This document shows positions 25,385 through 33,500 of a DNA stretch of 55,094 bases, in pieces. This DNA is from CAZMGD01 sp964565705 (GTDB lineage Bacteria > Actinomycetota > Acidimicrobiia > Acidimicrobiales > Ilumatobacteraceae): contig CAZMGD010000014.1 of assembly GCA_964565705.1 (NCBI GenBank), positions 1 through 55,094 on the forward strand. Reading direction: 5' to 3'. The translations under genes were made by a program, and so were the position numbers. The notes below the pieces were generated by a model. The model did no database searches. It saw only the letters and a program-made list of their open reading frames with translations, and was not told the origin of the DNA. Numbering within the stretch: position 1 is the stretch's first letter; each line of letters opens with the position of its first letter.

Positions 25385-27142
25385 GTGACGGATGCGCTGA
25401 GGGAGACGGTCGACCGTGGCCTCGTCAGCGCCGTCGTGGCTCCGTTCATCCGCGGCGACGACCTCCAGTCCGCCCTCGACTCCTGCGTGCACGAGATCGC
25501 GGTCCGCATCGGCGGCGACCTCGCCGGGGTGTGGCTGCTGGACGACGGCGAGGAGACGCTGGGGCTGCGCGCACGCGCCGGAGCGATCCTCGACGTCGGC
25601 GAGCACCACCTGCTCGTGCCGGTGGGCCACTACAAGATCGGGATGATCGCCACCGAGCGATCGCCACACCTCACCAACGACGTGCTGCACGACCCACGCA
25701 TCAGCGACGTTGTATGGGCCAGGCGCGAGGACGTGGTCGCGTTCGCCGGCTACCCGCTCACGATCGGCGACCGGCTGATCGGCGTGCTGGCGATGTTCTC
25801 GCGATCACCGCTCGACCAGCGCGCGCTCGACGCGCTCGAGTCCGTCGCCGATCTCGTCGCGCTCGGCATCGACCGCACGCGCAAGGAGGTCGAACTGGCG
25901 GTCGAGCGCCAGATGGTGGAAGCGCTCTACGAGATCGGCACGGCGATCTCCGCCGAGCTCGAACTGGACCGCATCGTGCAGCTGGTCACCCATTCGGCGA
26001 CCGCGCTGACCGGCGCCGAGTTCGGTGCGTTCTTCTACAACGTCGTGAGCGAGGCCGGGGAGTCCTACACGATGTACGCGCTCTCCGGCGTCGATCCGGA
26101 GTTGTTCGCCGGGTTCCCGCTGCCGCGGAACACGCCGATCTTCCACCCCACCTACAGCGGCGGTCCGCCGGTGCGCTCCGACGACATCACCGTCCATCCC
26201 GACTACGGCCAGCGCGGCCCGTACCACGGCATGCCCGAGGGCCACCTTCCCGTGCGGAGCTACCTCGCGGTGGCGGTGACAGCTCGCAGCGGTGAGCCGA
26301 TCGGCGGTCTGTTCTTCGGGCACGCCGGGCGCGGGCGGTTCGACGCTCGGCACGAGCGAGCGGTGGTGGCGATCGCCCAGCAGGCGGCGGTGGCGTTCGA
26401 GCACGCCGCGCTGTACTCCAGCGCCGAGGAGATCGCGCTCACGCTGCAGCAGAGCCTGCTGCCGCAGTCGCTCCCGACGATCGCCGGGGCGACGCTCGCC
26501 GCGCGGTACTCGGCGTCGGGTCGACACGCCGAGGTCGGTGGCGACTGGTACGACGTCGACCTCCTCCCCGACGGTGTCGTGCTGCTCACGGTCGGCGACG
26601 TCGCCGGACACGACATCACCGCCGCCGCCCGGATGGGGCAGCTCCGGAGCGCGCTGCGCGCCTACAGCTTCGAGACCACGCAGCCGGCACAGTCGATCCA
26701 ACGCCTCGACCAGTTCATGACCGCCGCCGATCTGCGGTCGATGGCCACACTGCTGCACGCACGGTTCGACCCGTCGACGCGAACGATGACGATGTGCCGA
26801 GCCGGTCACCTCCCGCCGCTCTCGATCCATCCCGACCTGACCGTGGAGTTCCTCAGCGTGCCGGTCAACCCACCGGTGGGCTGCGGGCTGCTCGTCTCGA
26901 ACGAACCCGTGAGCCGCACGGTCGTGCTCGAGCCGGGCTCGGCGATCGTGCTCTACACCGATGGGCTGATCGAACGGCGCGGCGAGACGCTCGATGACGG
27001 CCTCGTCCGCTTGCGCGACACCGTGTCCGCGGTGGCCGGCGCGGATCCGGACGCGATCTGCGACCACCTGCTCGAGGTGCTCGGTCAGGATCTCAGCGAC
27101 GATGTCGCGCTCCTGGTGCTGCGCGTCGGCGACGACGCGTGA
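25385..27142 (+). CDS. GAF-GAF-PP2C serine phosphatase
   Basis: A 585-aa cytoplasmic signalling protein. Two GAF domains (about 20-165 and 180-345) are followed by a SpoIIE/RsbU-type PP2C phosphatase (about 365-580). The phosphatase keeps the metal-binding acids in EVGGDWYDVDLLPDG and TVGDVAGHD and the end motif VLYTDGLIERRGE. Such enzymes dephosphorylate anti-sigma antagonists or similar partners in response to a ligand in the GAF pocket. The start GTG 25385 follows GGAAGG. It lies 13 nt upstream of the meta-cleavage hydrolase, so an aromatic or steroid ligand is conceivable, as inference. No antagonist or anti-sigma kinase is next to it. Confidence 0.93.
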   Translation: MTDALRETVDRGLVSAVVAPFIRGDDLQSALDSCVHEIAVRIGGDLAGVWLLDDGEETLGLRARAGAILDVGEHHLLVPVGHYKIGMIATERSPHLTNDVLHDPRISDVVWARREDVVAFAGYPLTIGDRLIGVLAMFSRSPLDQRALDALESVADLVALGIDRTRKEVELAVERQMVEALYEIGTAISAELELDRIVQLVTHSATALTGAEFGAFFYNVVSEAGESYTMYALSGVDPELFAGFPLPRNTPIFHPTYSGGPPVRSDDITVHPDYGQRGPYHGMPEGHLPVRSYLAVAVTARSGEPIGGLFFGHAGRGRFDARHERAVVAIAQQAAVAFEHAALYSSAEEIALTLQQSLLPQSLPTIAGATLAARYSASGRHAEVGGDWYDVDLLPDGVVLLTVGDVAGHDITAAARMGQLRSALRAYSFETTQPAQSIQRLDQFMTAADLRSMATLLHARFDPSTRTMTMCRAGHLPPLSIHPDLTVEFLSVPVNPPVGCGLLVSNEPVSRTVVLEPGSAIVLYTDGLIERRGETLDDGLVRLRDTVSAVAGADPDAICDHLLEVLGQDLSDDVALLVLRVGDDA

Positions 27143-27155
27143 TGAACTGCGGCGG

Positions 27156-28007
27156 ATGACCGCAACGGCGACCTTCGAGGCCACGAGCAGGACCGTCCGC
27201 GTCGACAGCGGCGACCTGCACTACCACGAGGCCGGCGACGGCCCCCCGCTCGTGCTGCTGCACGGGTCCGGGCCCGGCGTGAGCGCCTGGGCGAACTTCC
27301 GCGGCAACCTCGCCGTGTTCGCCGAACGCTTCCACACGTACGCGCTCGACCTGCCGGGCTTCGGCGTCAGCCACGGGGTGGACTCCAGCCCGATCTTCGT
27401 CGCGCCCGGCGCAGTGCTCGCGTTCATGGACGCGCTGGGGATCGAGCGGGCGTCGATCCTTGGCAACTCGCTGGGCGGCGGTGTGGCGGCCCGGCTGGCG
27501 GCGACGCACCCAGACCGTGTCGAACGGCTGGTGACGATGGGCGGTGTGGGCATCTCGCTGCTGACGCCGACGCCGGCGGAGGGCATCAAGCTGCTCGTCG
27601 AGTTCGTCGAGGACCCGACCCGCGACCGGCTCGTCACCTGGATGGAGTCGATGGTGTGCGACACGTCGATCCTCACCGACGAGTTCGTGGAGCTGCGCTG
27701 GGCGACCGCGTCCGATCCGGGCGCGCTCGCGGCGATCCGCACGATGTACAACCGGCCGATGCTCGGAGCGCTGAAGACCGTGCTGCTCGGGTCGACCGCG
27801 TCGTTCGACCACCTGCCCAAGATCACCGCGCCGACGTTGATCACGTGGGGACGTGACGACCGGGTCACTCCGCTCGACGGCGCGCTGCTGCCGATGCGGC
27901 TGATCCCCAAGTGTGAGCTCCATGTCTTCTACGACTGCGGCCACTGGGCCATGATCGAGCGCAAGGACGAGTTCGAGTCGGTGGTCCTGGAGTTCTTGAC
28001 CCGCTGA
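27156..28007 (+). CDS. Meta-cleavage product C-C hydrolase (HsaD/BphD-like)
   Basis: A 283-aa Ser alpha/beta hydrolase that cleaves C-C bonds in vinylogous diketones after extradiol ring opening. LLHGSGPGVSAWANFRGNL is the oxyanion-hole signature of BphD/HsaD enzymes. The nucleophile is in GNSLGGGVAAR (Ser near 105), the acid in WGRDDRVTPLD and the base in CGHWAMIE. It heads a three-gene run with an oxygenase and an extradiol dioxygenase, which supports the call. The true substrate (steroid, biphenyl or other) is not decided. Confidence 0.88.
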   Translation: MTATATFEATSRTVRVDSGDLHYHEAGDGPPLVLLHGSGPGVSAWANFRGNLAVFAERFHTYALDLPGFGVSHGVDSSPIFVAPGAVLAFMDALGIERASILGNSLGGGVAARLAATHPDRVERLVTMGGVGISLLTPTPAEGIKLLVEFVEDPTRDRLVTWMESMVCDTSILTDEFVELRWATASDPGALAAIRTMYNRPMLGALKTVLLGSTASFDHLPKITAPTLITWGRDDRVTPLDGALLPMRLIPKCELHVFYDCGHWAMIERKDEFESVVLEFLTR

Positions 28008-28035
28008 CCGACGAGACTTCGACGAGGGGGCCGGA

Positions 28036-29229
28036 GTGAGTGAACGAAGTGAACGCGAGATCTCGCACCCGGTGCTGGACCGGGTGCGAGAGTTGGCACC
28101 GAAGCTGCGCGAGCGCGGGCCGCTGCACGACGAGCTGCGCCGGCTGCCGGACGAGACGGTTGCCGACCTGCGCGACAGCGGGGTGATGCGGCTCGTGCAG
28201 CCCGCTCGGTACGGCGGCTTCGAGGCCGACCCCCGCGTCTTCTACGAGTGCGTGCTCGCGATCGCCGCGGCCGACGGGTCGGCCGGCTGGATCGCCGGGG
28301 TCGTCGGCATCCACCCGTGGCAGATCGCCCTCTGCGACGACCGGCTCCAGCAGGAGGTCTGGGGAACAGATCCCGACACATGGGTGTCGTCGACGTACAT
28401 GCCCGGCGGGCTGGTGACGCCGGTCGAGGGCGGCTACCGGCTGAGCGGCCGGTGGAACTACTCGTCGGGCAGCGACCACTGCTCATGGGTGATCCTCGGC
28501 ACCGTCGCCCAGGACGCGAACGGCGACTACGGCATGGGGCCGCAGGTGGTGCTGCCGCGGTCGGACTACACGGTCGAGGACACGTGGCACACGATGGGGC
28601 TGCGCGGCACGGGCAGCAACGACATCGTCGTCGACGACGCGTTCGTGCCGGACCACCGCGCCGTGTCGTTCCCCACGCTGAGCGACGGCACGGCGCCGGG
28701 TCGGTCGGTCAGCCCCGGCCCGCTGTACGGCCTGGCCTTCGGCGCGCTGTTCGCCAACGTCATCACGGCCCCGATCATCGGGATGGCCGAAGGTGTGGTG
28801 GCCGAGTCGCTCGAGTTCTACCGCACCCGTCAGAGCGCGGCGTTCGGCAAGGCGCTGGAGAAGGATCCGTACACGATCGCGGCCATCGGCGACGCGGCTC
28901 GCGAGGTCGACGCCTGCCGGCTGCTGCTGATGCGCGACATCGGCGACCTGTACGAGACCGCGCAGCGCGGTGAGCGGGTGTCGATGGACCAGCGACTGCG
29001 GGTGCGACGTGACCAGGTCACGAACGCGAAGCGGGCGCTGGCGGCGATCGACGACCTGTTCGATCGCGCGGGAGCACGGGCGATCGCCACCACCAACCCG
29101 ATGCAGCGGCTGTTCCGGGACGCGCACGCGGCACGCCACCACAGCGCGCTCACCCCGCTCGAACCCTCGCTGTTCGGCTACGTCCACAACGAGATGGGCC
29201 TCGGCCCGACGGGAGATCCACTCGCATGA
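28036..29229 (+). CDS. Flavin-dependent oxygenase of acyl-CoA dehydrogenase fold (HsaA-like)
   Basis: A 397-aa protein related to the oxygenase component of two-component FADH2-dependent hydroxylases such as HsaA. It has an N-terminal helical domain (RLPDETVADLRDSGVMRLVQP), a central barrel with LSGRWNYSSGSDHCSW and MGLRGTGSNDIVVDDAFVP, and a C-terminal bundle ending MQRLFRDAHAARHHSALTP. The final motif favours hydroxylases over acyl-CoA dehydrogenases. Such enzymes hydroxylate a phenol to a catechol, feeding the dioxygenase encoded next (ATGA overlap). A reductase partner is not adjacent. It begins GTG with VSERSER, matching the start of the small ORF at 2232-2339. Confidence 0.87.
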   Translation: MSERSEREISHPVLDRVRELAPKLRERGPLHDELRRLPDETVADLRDSGVMRLVQPARYGGFEADPRVFYECVLAIAAADGSAGWIAGVVGIHPWQIALCDDRLQQEVWGTDPDTWVSSTYMPGGLVTPVEGGYRLSGRWNYSSGSDHCSWVILGTVAQDANGDYGMGPQVVLPRSDYTVEDTWHTMGLRGTGSNDIVVDDAFVPDHRAVSFPTLSDGTAPGRSVSPGPLYGLAFGALFANVITAPIIGMAEGVVAESLEFYRTRQSAAFGKALEKDPYTIAAIGDAAREVDACRLLLMRDIGDLYETAQRGERVSMDQRLRVRRDQVTNAKRALAAIDDLFDRAGARAIATTNPMQRLFRDAHAARHHSALTPLEPSLFGYVHNEMGLGPTGDPLA

Positions 29230-30098
29230 GCGACTCCACCGCACTCGTGCACTCGTTGGGCACGCTCCGGTTGGTCAGCCCGAACGTCGACGCGTGGCGC
29301 ACCTACGGCAGCGACGTGCTCGGGCTGATGCCGGTCGACATCGACGGTGCGCTCGGGTTCCGCTGGGACCACTACCCCTACCGCCTGATCGTCGAGCAGG
29401 GCGACACGCCCGACGTCGCCGCGGTCTCCTTCGAGGTAGGCGACGAGATGGCGTTGGCCCGGATCGTCGAGGCGCTGACCAGGTCCGGCATCGAGGTGCG
29501 GGTCGGTTCCACAGCGGACGCGGCCACGCGCCGGGTCACCGAGGTGGTGATGTTCACCGACCCCGACGGCCTGCCGGTCGAGGTGTTCTACGGGCCGGTG
29601 TTGAGCCACGAGCGTCTCGTCACACCGCTGGTGTCAGGCTTCGTCACCGGTGCGCTCGGGATGGGTCACGTCGTGCTCAACAGCGACGACGCCGACTCGG
29701 CGATCGCGTTCTACCGCGATGTGCTCGGCTTCCACCGACGCAACACCTGGTACCTCGGCCCGATGTCGATGCACTTCCTCGGCTGCAACCCGCGCCACCA
29801 CACCCTCGCCTACGGGCAGGGCCTCGGCATGCCGGGCAAGCTGATCCACTTCATGGTCGAGGCGGCGACGATCGACGACGTCGGCTACGCCCAGGACCGC
29901 TGCCAGGACGCTGGCGTGCCGATCGTGATGGGGCTCGGCCGCCACACCAACGACCACATGATCTCGTTCTACTCCGCCACGCCGGACGCCACGATGGTCG
30001 AGTTCGGGTGGGGCGGCCTCCACGTGCCCGACCCCGAGTCGGAGACCACCTACCAGATCACCAAGCCCAGCTTCTGGGGCCACCGTCCCATCCGCTGA
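29226..30098 (+). CDS. Type I extradiol catechol dioxygenase (HsaC/BphC-like)
   Basis: A 290-aa two-domain vicinal-oxygen-chelate protein that opens a catechol ring next to the hydroxyls. The C-terminal domain keeps the Fe(II) triad: His in GMGHVVL (about 148), His in LIHFMVE (about 206) and Glu in MVEFGWG (about 258). Length and triad spacing match 2,3-dihydroxybiphenyl and steroid catechol dioxygenases. It overlaps the upstream oxygenase as ATGA. Together with the C-C hydrolase it gives hydroxylation, ring cleavage and hydrolysis steps. Confidence 0.93.
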   Translation: MSDSTALVHSLGTLRLVSPNVDAWRTYGSDVLGLMPVDIDGALGFRWDHYPYRLIVEQGDTPDVAAVSFEVGDEMALARIVEALTRSGIEVRVGSTADAATRRVTEVVMFTDPDGLPVEVFYGPVLSHERLVTPLVSGFVTGALGMGHVVLNSDDADSAIAFYRDVLGFHRRNTWYLGPMSMHFLGCNPRHHTLAYGQGLGMPGKLIHFMVEAATIDDVGYAQDRCQDAGVPIVMGLGRHTNDHMISFYSATPDATMVEFGWGGLHVPDPESETTYQITKPSFWGHRPIR

Positions 30099-30099
30099 G

Positions 30100-30635
30100 G
30101 TGCCCGGCCGCGTCCTCGTCCTGAACGGTGCGTCGAGCACCGGCAAGTCGTCGATCGTCCGGGCGTTCTGCGATCGCCGCGCTGCCGGCGCTGAGCTCTG
30201 GTTCCATGCCGGTGTCGACGACGTCCTCGCCAAGGTGTCACACCCGTGGATCGACGTCGGATGGCCCGCGGGCCCAGGGCCGTACGCCGCCGACGGCATG
30301 CGGATCGTCGACACCGCCGATGGGCCGAGCGTGCGCNNNNNNNNNNNNNNNNNNNNNNNNNNNNNNNNNNNNNNNNNNNNNNNNNNNNNNNNNNNNNNNN
30401 NNNNNNNNNNNNNNNNNNNNNNNNNNNNNNNNNNNNCGTGCGCTGGGTGGCGGTGCGCTGCGACCCGGCCGAGATGGCCCGGCGGGAGCGAGCCCGAGGC
30501 GACCGCCCGATCGGTCTCGCCGCGGCGCAAGCGACGACCGTACACCGAGGCATCGCCTACGACGTCGAGCTCGACACCACCGACCTGGATCCCGACGCCG
30601 CGGCAGCGATGCTCGAAGCCCTGATGGCCGATTGA
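30100..30635 (+). CDS. Chloramphenicol phosphotransferase-like P-loop kinase, split by an assembly gap
   Basis: The 5' part (GTG 30100) encodes PGRVLVLNGASSTGKSS with a Walker A loop (residues 10-18) and WFHAGVDDVLAKV. The 3' part after the gap encodes VRWVAVRCDPAEMARRERA, GDRPIGLAAAQ and a final VHRG..YDVELDTT segment. Both are typical of the CPT-like family. The two halves are in different frames across the 100-N placeholder, which only means the true gap length is not 100. Substrate unknown; drug inactivation is one family activity only. Confidence 0.8.
30337..30436. other. Assembly gap of 100 N
   Basis: Exactly 100 unknown bases, the usual placeholder for an unsized scaffold gap. It interrupts the CPT-like kinase gene. 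Confidence 0.99.
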
Positions 30636-30651
30636 CCCGGAGGGCGGGGAA

Positions 30652-30720
30652 GCATGGGCGCGCGACGCGCGCTCCGACATGCCCACCGCGCCCAAACAAC
30701 CCCCGGGCCGCATGGGCGCG
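30652..30720. repeat. Intergenic cluster with two copies of GCATGGGCGCG
   Basis: The 11-mer occurs at 30652-30662 and 30710-30720. In between, ACCGCGCCCA at 30685-30694 matches part of the opposite arm of the 7712-7758 repeat. The 172-nt space between the CPT-like kinase and the next hydrolase holds no gene that I can support. This looks like the same dispersed element as at 7712-7758. Confidence 0.55.
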
Positions 30721-30807
30721 CAAACACCCGGAGCCCGGCACTCGCCGCGTCCAAGGGGCCGGGCGGATCGCCGTCGGCCCGTCCGCCGGGTGACACCGTT
30801 CACTACG

Positions 30808-31746
30808 GTGATCGCGGTGGCGCACGCGATCGACCTCCTGCCCGACGCACCGACCTGGTTCCGCGACGCACTCGGGGTGCCGTTCGACGATGTGTTCGTC
30901 GAGGTCGACGGGGCGGCGATCCACGCCATCGCTTGGGGTGAGCCCGGCCGGCGAGGTCTCGTCTTCGTGCACGGCGGCGGAGCGCACGCCCACTGGTGGA
31001 CGCACGTGGCCGCCACGTTCGCCGACGAGTTCCGGGTGATCGCCGTCGACCTCTCCGGGCACGGGGACAGCGCTCACCGCGACGACTACATGCTCGACCA
31101 ATGGACCCGCGAGGTGCTGACCGCAGCCGATCATGCCGGCATCGCCGGTCCGCCGGTCGTCATCGGCCACAGCATGGGCGGGTTCGTCACCATCGCCACG
31201 GCAGCGCTCCATCCGCAGCGCGTGGCCGGCGCGATCGTGTGCGATTCGCCGGTGACCGCACCCGACCACGAGATCCGCGCTCACGGCCGGCGCGACGCGT
31301 TCGGGCAGTTGCGCACCTACCCGGCGGTCGACGACGCGCTCGCCCGCTTCCGAACCGTGCCGGAGCAGGACGACAACCTCGACTTCGTCATCGACCACGT
31401 CGCCCGTCGGTCACTGCATCAGGTCGACGGCGGTTGGCAGTGGAAGTTCGACCCGCACATCTTCGAGTCCTTCGGTGGAGAGATGCGCGGCGTGGCCACG
31501 CCGCTGCTCTCCCAGGTTCGCTGCCGGCTCGCGCTGCTGCGGTCGGAGTTCGGCCTCGTCACGCGCGACATCGGTGTCGAGATGTACGAGGCGCTCGGCC
31601 GGGTGGCGCCGGTGATCGAGCTGCCCCAGACCGGTCACCATCCGATGCTCGATCAGCCGCTGATCCTGCTCGCCGCGCTCCGCACGCTGCTGGCCGACTG
31701 GGAGCACAGCGACCCGCACCGCCGCGACGCGCTCCTCGCCGGCTGA
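30808..31746 (+). CDS. Alpha/beta hydrolase, Ser-nucleophile type
   Basis: About 312 aa. The oxyanion segment FVHGGGAHAHWW precedes the nucleophile elbow VIGHSMGGFVTIA (Ser near 126). The C-terminal base is in QTGHHPMLDQP. It belongs to the broad esterase/lactonase group, and the exact substrate is unreadable. GTG 30808 or 30817 starts it; the frame is open upstream but would run through the intergenic repeat. It is the third hydrolase chemistry in this catabolic region. Confidence 0.83.
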   Translation: MIAVAHAIDLLPDAPTWFRDALGVPFDDVFVEVDGAAIHAIAWGEPGRRGLVFVHGGGAHAHWWTHVAATFADEFRVIAVDLSGHGDSAHRDDYMLDQWTREVLTAADHAGIAGPPVVIGHSMGGFVTIATAALHPQRVAGAIVCDSPVTAPDHEIRAHGRRDAFGQLRTYPAVDDALARFRTVPEQDDNLDFVIDHVARRSLHQVDGGWQWKFDPHIFESFGGEMRGVATPLLSQVRCRLALLRSEFGLVTRDIGVEMYEALGRVAPVIELPQTGHHPMLDQPLILLAALRTLLADWEHSDPHRRDALLAG

Positions 31747-31779
31747 CGTCGACGGGGGTCGCCCGCGGGGGTGTCCTGA

Positions 31780-32208
31780 TCAGGACCAGGTCTTGCCTTG
31801 GGCGGCCTGAGGGCCGTCCTTCACCCGGCCGAGCGCCTTCTTGAACAGGAACAGCGGCAGGATCAGCGACGCCGCCACCGACACGACCCAGATGATGAGC
31901 GTCGCCAGGATCCACGTCGTGGCCCCGCTGATGCTCAGCCCGTCGCTCAGCAGATCGGTGATGATCAGCGCGACGAGCGTGCTGACGAGAGCGGTGCCCC
32001 CGCGCAGCGCCTCCACGTAGCGGAGCGCCATCTTCAGCACGAGCGGCTGGAGGATGATGTAGGCGAGCGTGAAGATGCCGACCGCTATGAGGAACGCCGC
32101 TCCGTTCAACGCCATGTCGTCGAGCAGCCACGCGGCGACGACCAGACCCAGAGCGTTGCCGATCAGTGCCAGCGCGGTGACCGCCAGGAAACGTACCATC
32201 GTTCGCAC
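31780..32208 (-). CDS. Phage holin-family-like four-helix membrane protein
   Basis: A 142-aa protein with four hydrophobic helices (about 5-30, 36-56, 70-90 and 98-125) and a basic tail. The pattern matches the chromosomal 'phage holin family' (Phage_holin_4_2-like) proteins that are common in actinobacteria and not tied to prophages. No phage genes are nearby. The start may be Met1 or Met4 (MVRF). Function unknown. Confidence 0.7.
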   Translation of the reverse strand: MRTMVRFLAVTALALIGNALGLVVAAWLLDDMALNGAAFLIAVGIFTLAYIILQPLVLKMALRYVEALRGGTALVSTLVALIITDLLSDGLSISGATTWILATLIIWVVSVAASLILPLFLFKKALGRVKDGPQAAQGKTWS

Positions 32209-32219
32209 CCCATTCTCGT

Positions 32220-32237
32220 GAGCAGGGACCCCTGCTC
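32220..32237. promoter_or_regulatory. 8-bp inverted repeat upstream of the holin-like gene
   Basis: GAGCAGGG and CCCTGCTC flank AC. The repeat begins 11 nt upstream of the start at 32208, where a repressor site or leader hairpin would sit. It is short and GC-rich, so chance is possible. Confidence 0.35.
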
Positions 32238-32317
32238 CTGGTGATCGTAGGCGCTGCCGAGTGGTCGATCGGTCACCCTGAGCACCGGACGCATGCGTGG
32301 TCCTCCTACCTGGACCC

Positions 32318-33472
32318 TCACATCGCGGTGCGAACGCCGCGGAAGAACGTCCGCACGTCGTCGACGAAGAGCGCTGGCACCTCCATCGCCGCGAAGTGCC
32401 CGCCGCGAGACGGGTGCGTCCAGTGCACGACGCGGTAGCGCGCCTCCACCCACGCCCGAGGCACCTTGGTGACCTCGGCGGGGAAGTTGGCGATGCCGGT
32501 CGGCACGTCGACGAACGCCGCCGGCGACCCTGCCGCGCCGGCCCGGCGCGACTCGTAGTACAGGCGGCACGACGAGGTCGCGCTGACCGTGGCCCAGTAG
32601 GCGGTGATGTTGGTCAGCAGCTGATCCTTGGTGAACGAGCGCTCCACGTCGCCCCCGCAGTCGCTCCAGTCGCGGAACTTCTCGACCAGCCAGGCGGCGA
32701 GCGCGGCCGGTGAGTCGTCGAGGCCGACGCCGACCGTGTGCGGCTTCGTCGCCTGGATCTCCTGGTAGCCGGCGCCCGTGCGCCGCCAGGCGCGCGCCGC
32801 GTCGAGCTGGCGCTGGTCGTCCTCGGTCAGCTTCGGCTGCTCTCCCTGGGGCGGTCGGGCGACGACGAAGTTGAGGTGGAGGCCGATCACGCGATCGGGC
32901 GCGAGGTCGGCGACGTTCGAGGTGACCAGGTAGCCCCAGTCGCCGCCCTGGGCGCCGTAGCGCTGGTAGCCGAGGGCGTCCATGATCTCGACGAACGCCT
33001 GGGCGATGCGGCGCGGATGCCATCCCGCGGCGACGGTCGGGCCCGAGAAGGGGTATCCCGGCAGTGACGGCGCCACGACGTGGAACGCGTCAGCGGGATC
33101 GCCCCCGTGAGCGCGCGGATCGGTCAGCGGACCGAGCACGTCGAGGAACTCGATGATCGATCCGGGCCAGCCGTGGACGAGCAGCAGCGGGGTTGCGTCG
33201 GGTTCGGGTGACCGGGCGTGGATCAGGTGGATCGGCTGGCCGTCGACGGATGTGGCCACCTGATCGAAGCGGTTGATCCTCGCCTCCTGTGCCCGCCAGT
33301 CGAAGTCGTCGAGCCAGTACGCGACCAGATCGTGCAGGTACGCAGGATCGGTGCCGGCATCCCAGTCCGGATCGGCGATCGAGGGGTGGAAGCGGGTGCG
33401 GCGGAGTCGGTCGTGCAGGTCCGCCAGGACGTCGTCGCCGACGTGCACCTCGGCGGGCTCGAAGCTCAGCAC
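32318..33472 (-). CDS. Epoxide hydrolase with N-terminal EHN domain
   Basis: Hydrolyses epoxides to diols. The 384-aa protein has an EHN domain (about 1-110; DLHDRLRRTRFHPSIADPDWDAG and DFDWRAQEARINRFDQ) followed by an alpha/beta hydrolase core. The core has LLLVHGWPGSIIEFLDV, the Asp nucleophile in QGGDWGYLVT (about 178) and a C-terminal base His in SRGGHFAAMEVP. GTG 33472 (VLSFEPAEV) gives the family's usual start. It is soluble. Confidence 0.92.
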   Translation of the reverse strand: MLSFEPAEVHVGDDVLADLHDRLRRTRFHPSIADPDWDAGTDPAYLHDLVAYWLDDFDWRAQEARINRFDQVATSVDGQPIHLIHARSPEPDATPLLLVHGWPGSIIEFLDVLGPLTDPRAHGGDPADAFHVVAPSLPGYPFSGPTVAAGWHPRRIAQAFVEIMDALGYQRYGAQGGDWGYLVTSNVADLAPDRVIGLHLNFVVARPPQGEQPKLTEDDQRQLDAARAWRRTGAGYQEIQATKPHTVGVGLDDSPAALAAWLVEKFRDWSDCGGDVERSFTKDQLLTNITAYWATVSATSSCRLYYESRRAGAAGSPAAFVDVPTGIANFPAEVTKVPRAWVEARYRVVHWTHPSRGGHFAAMEVPALFVDDVRTFFRGVRTAM

Positions 33473-33500
33473 GAGCCGACCGTAGCCAGCGCGCGGATCG

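Noticed and set aside
31780..32208. Prophage remnant based on the holin-like gene
   Set aside because: No lysin, structural or integrase genes are near it, and this family is common as chromosomal membrane proteins.
32227..32240. A 14-nt sequence (GACCCCTGCTCCTG) shared with 51672-51685
   Set aside because: Matches of this length between two sites are expected by chance in 55 kb of GC-rich DNA; no longer similarity surrounds them.
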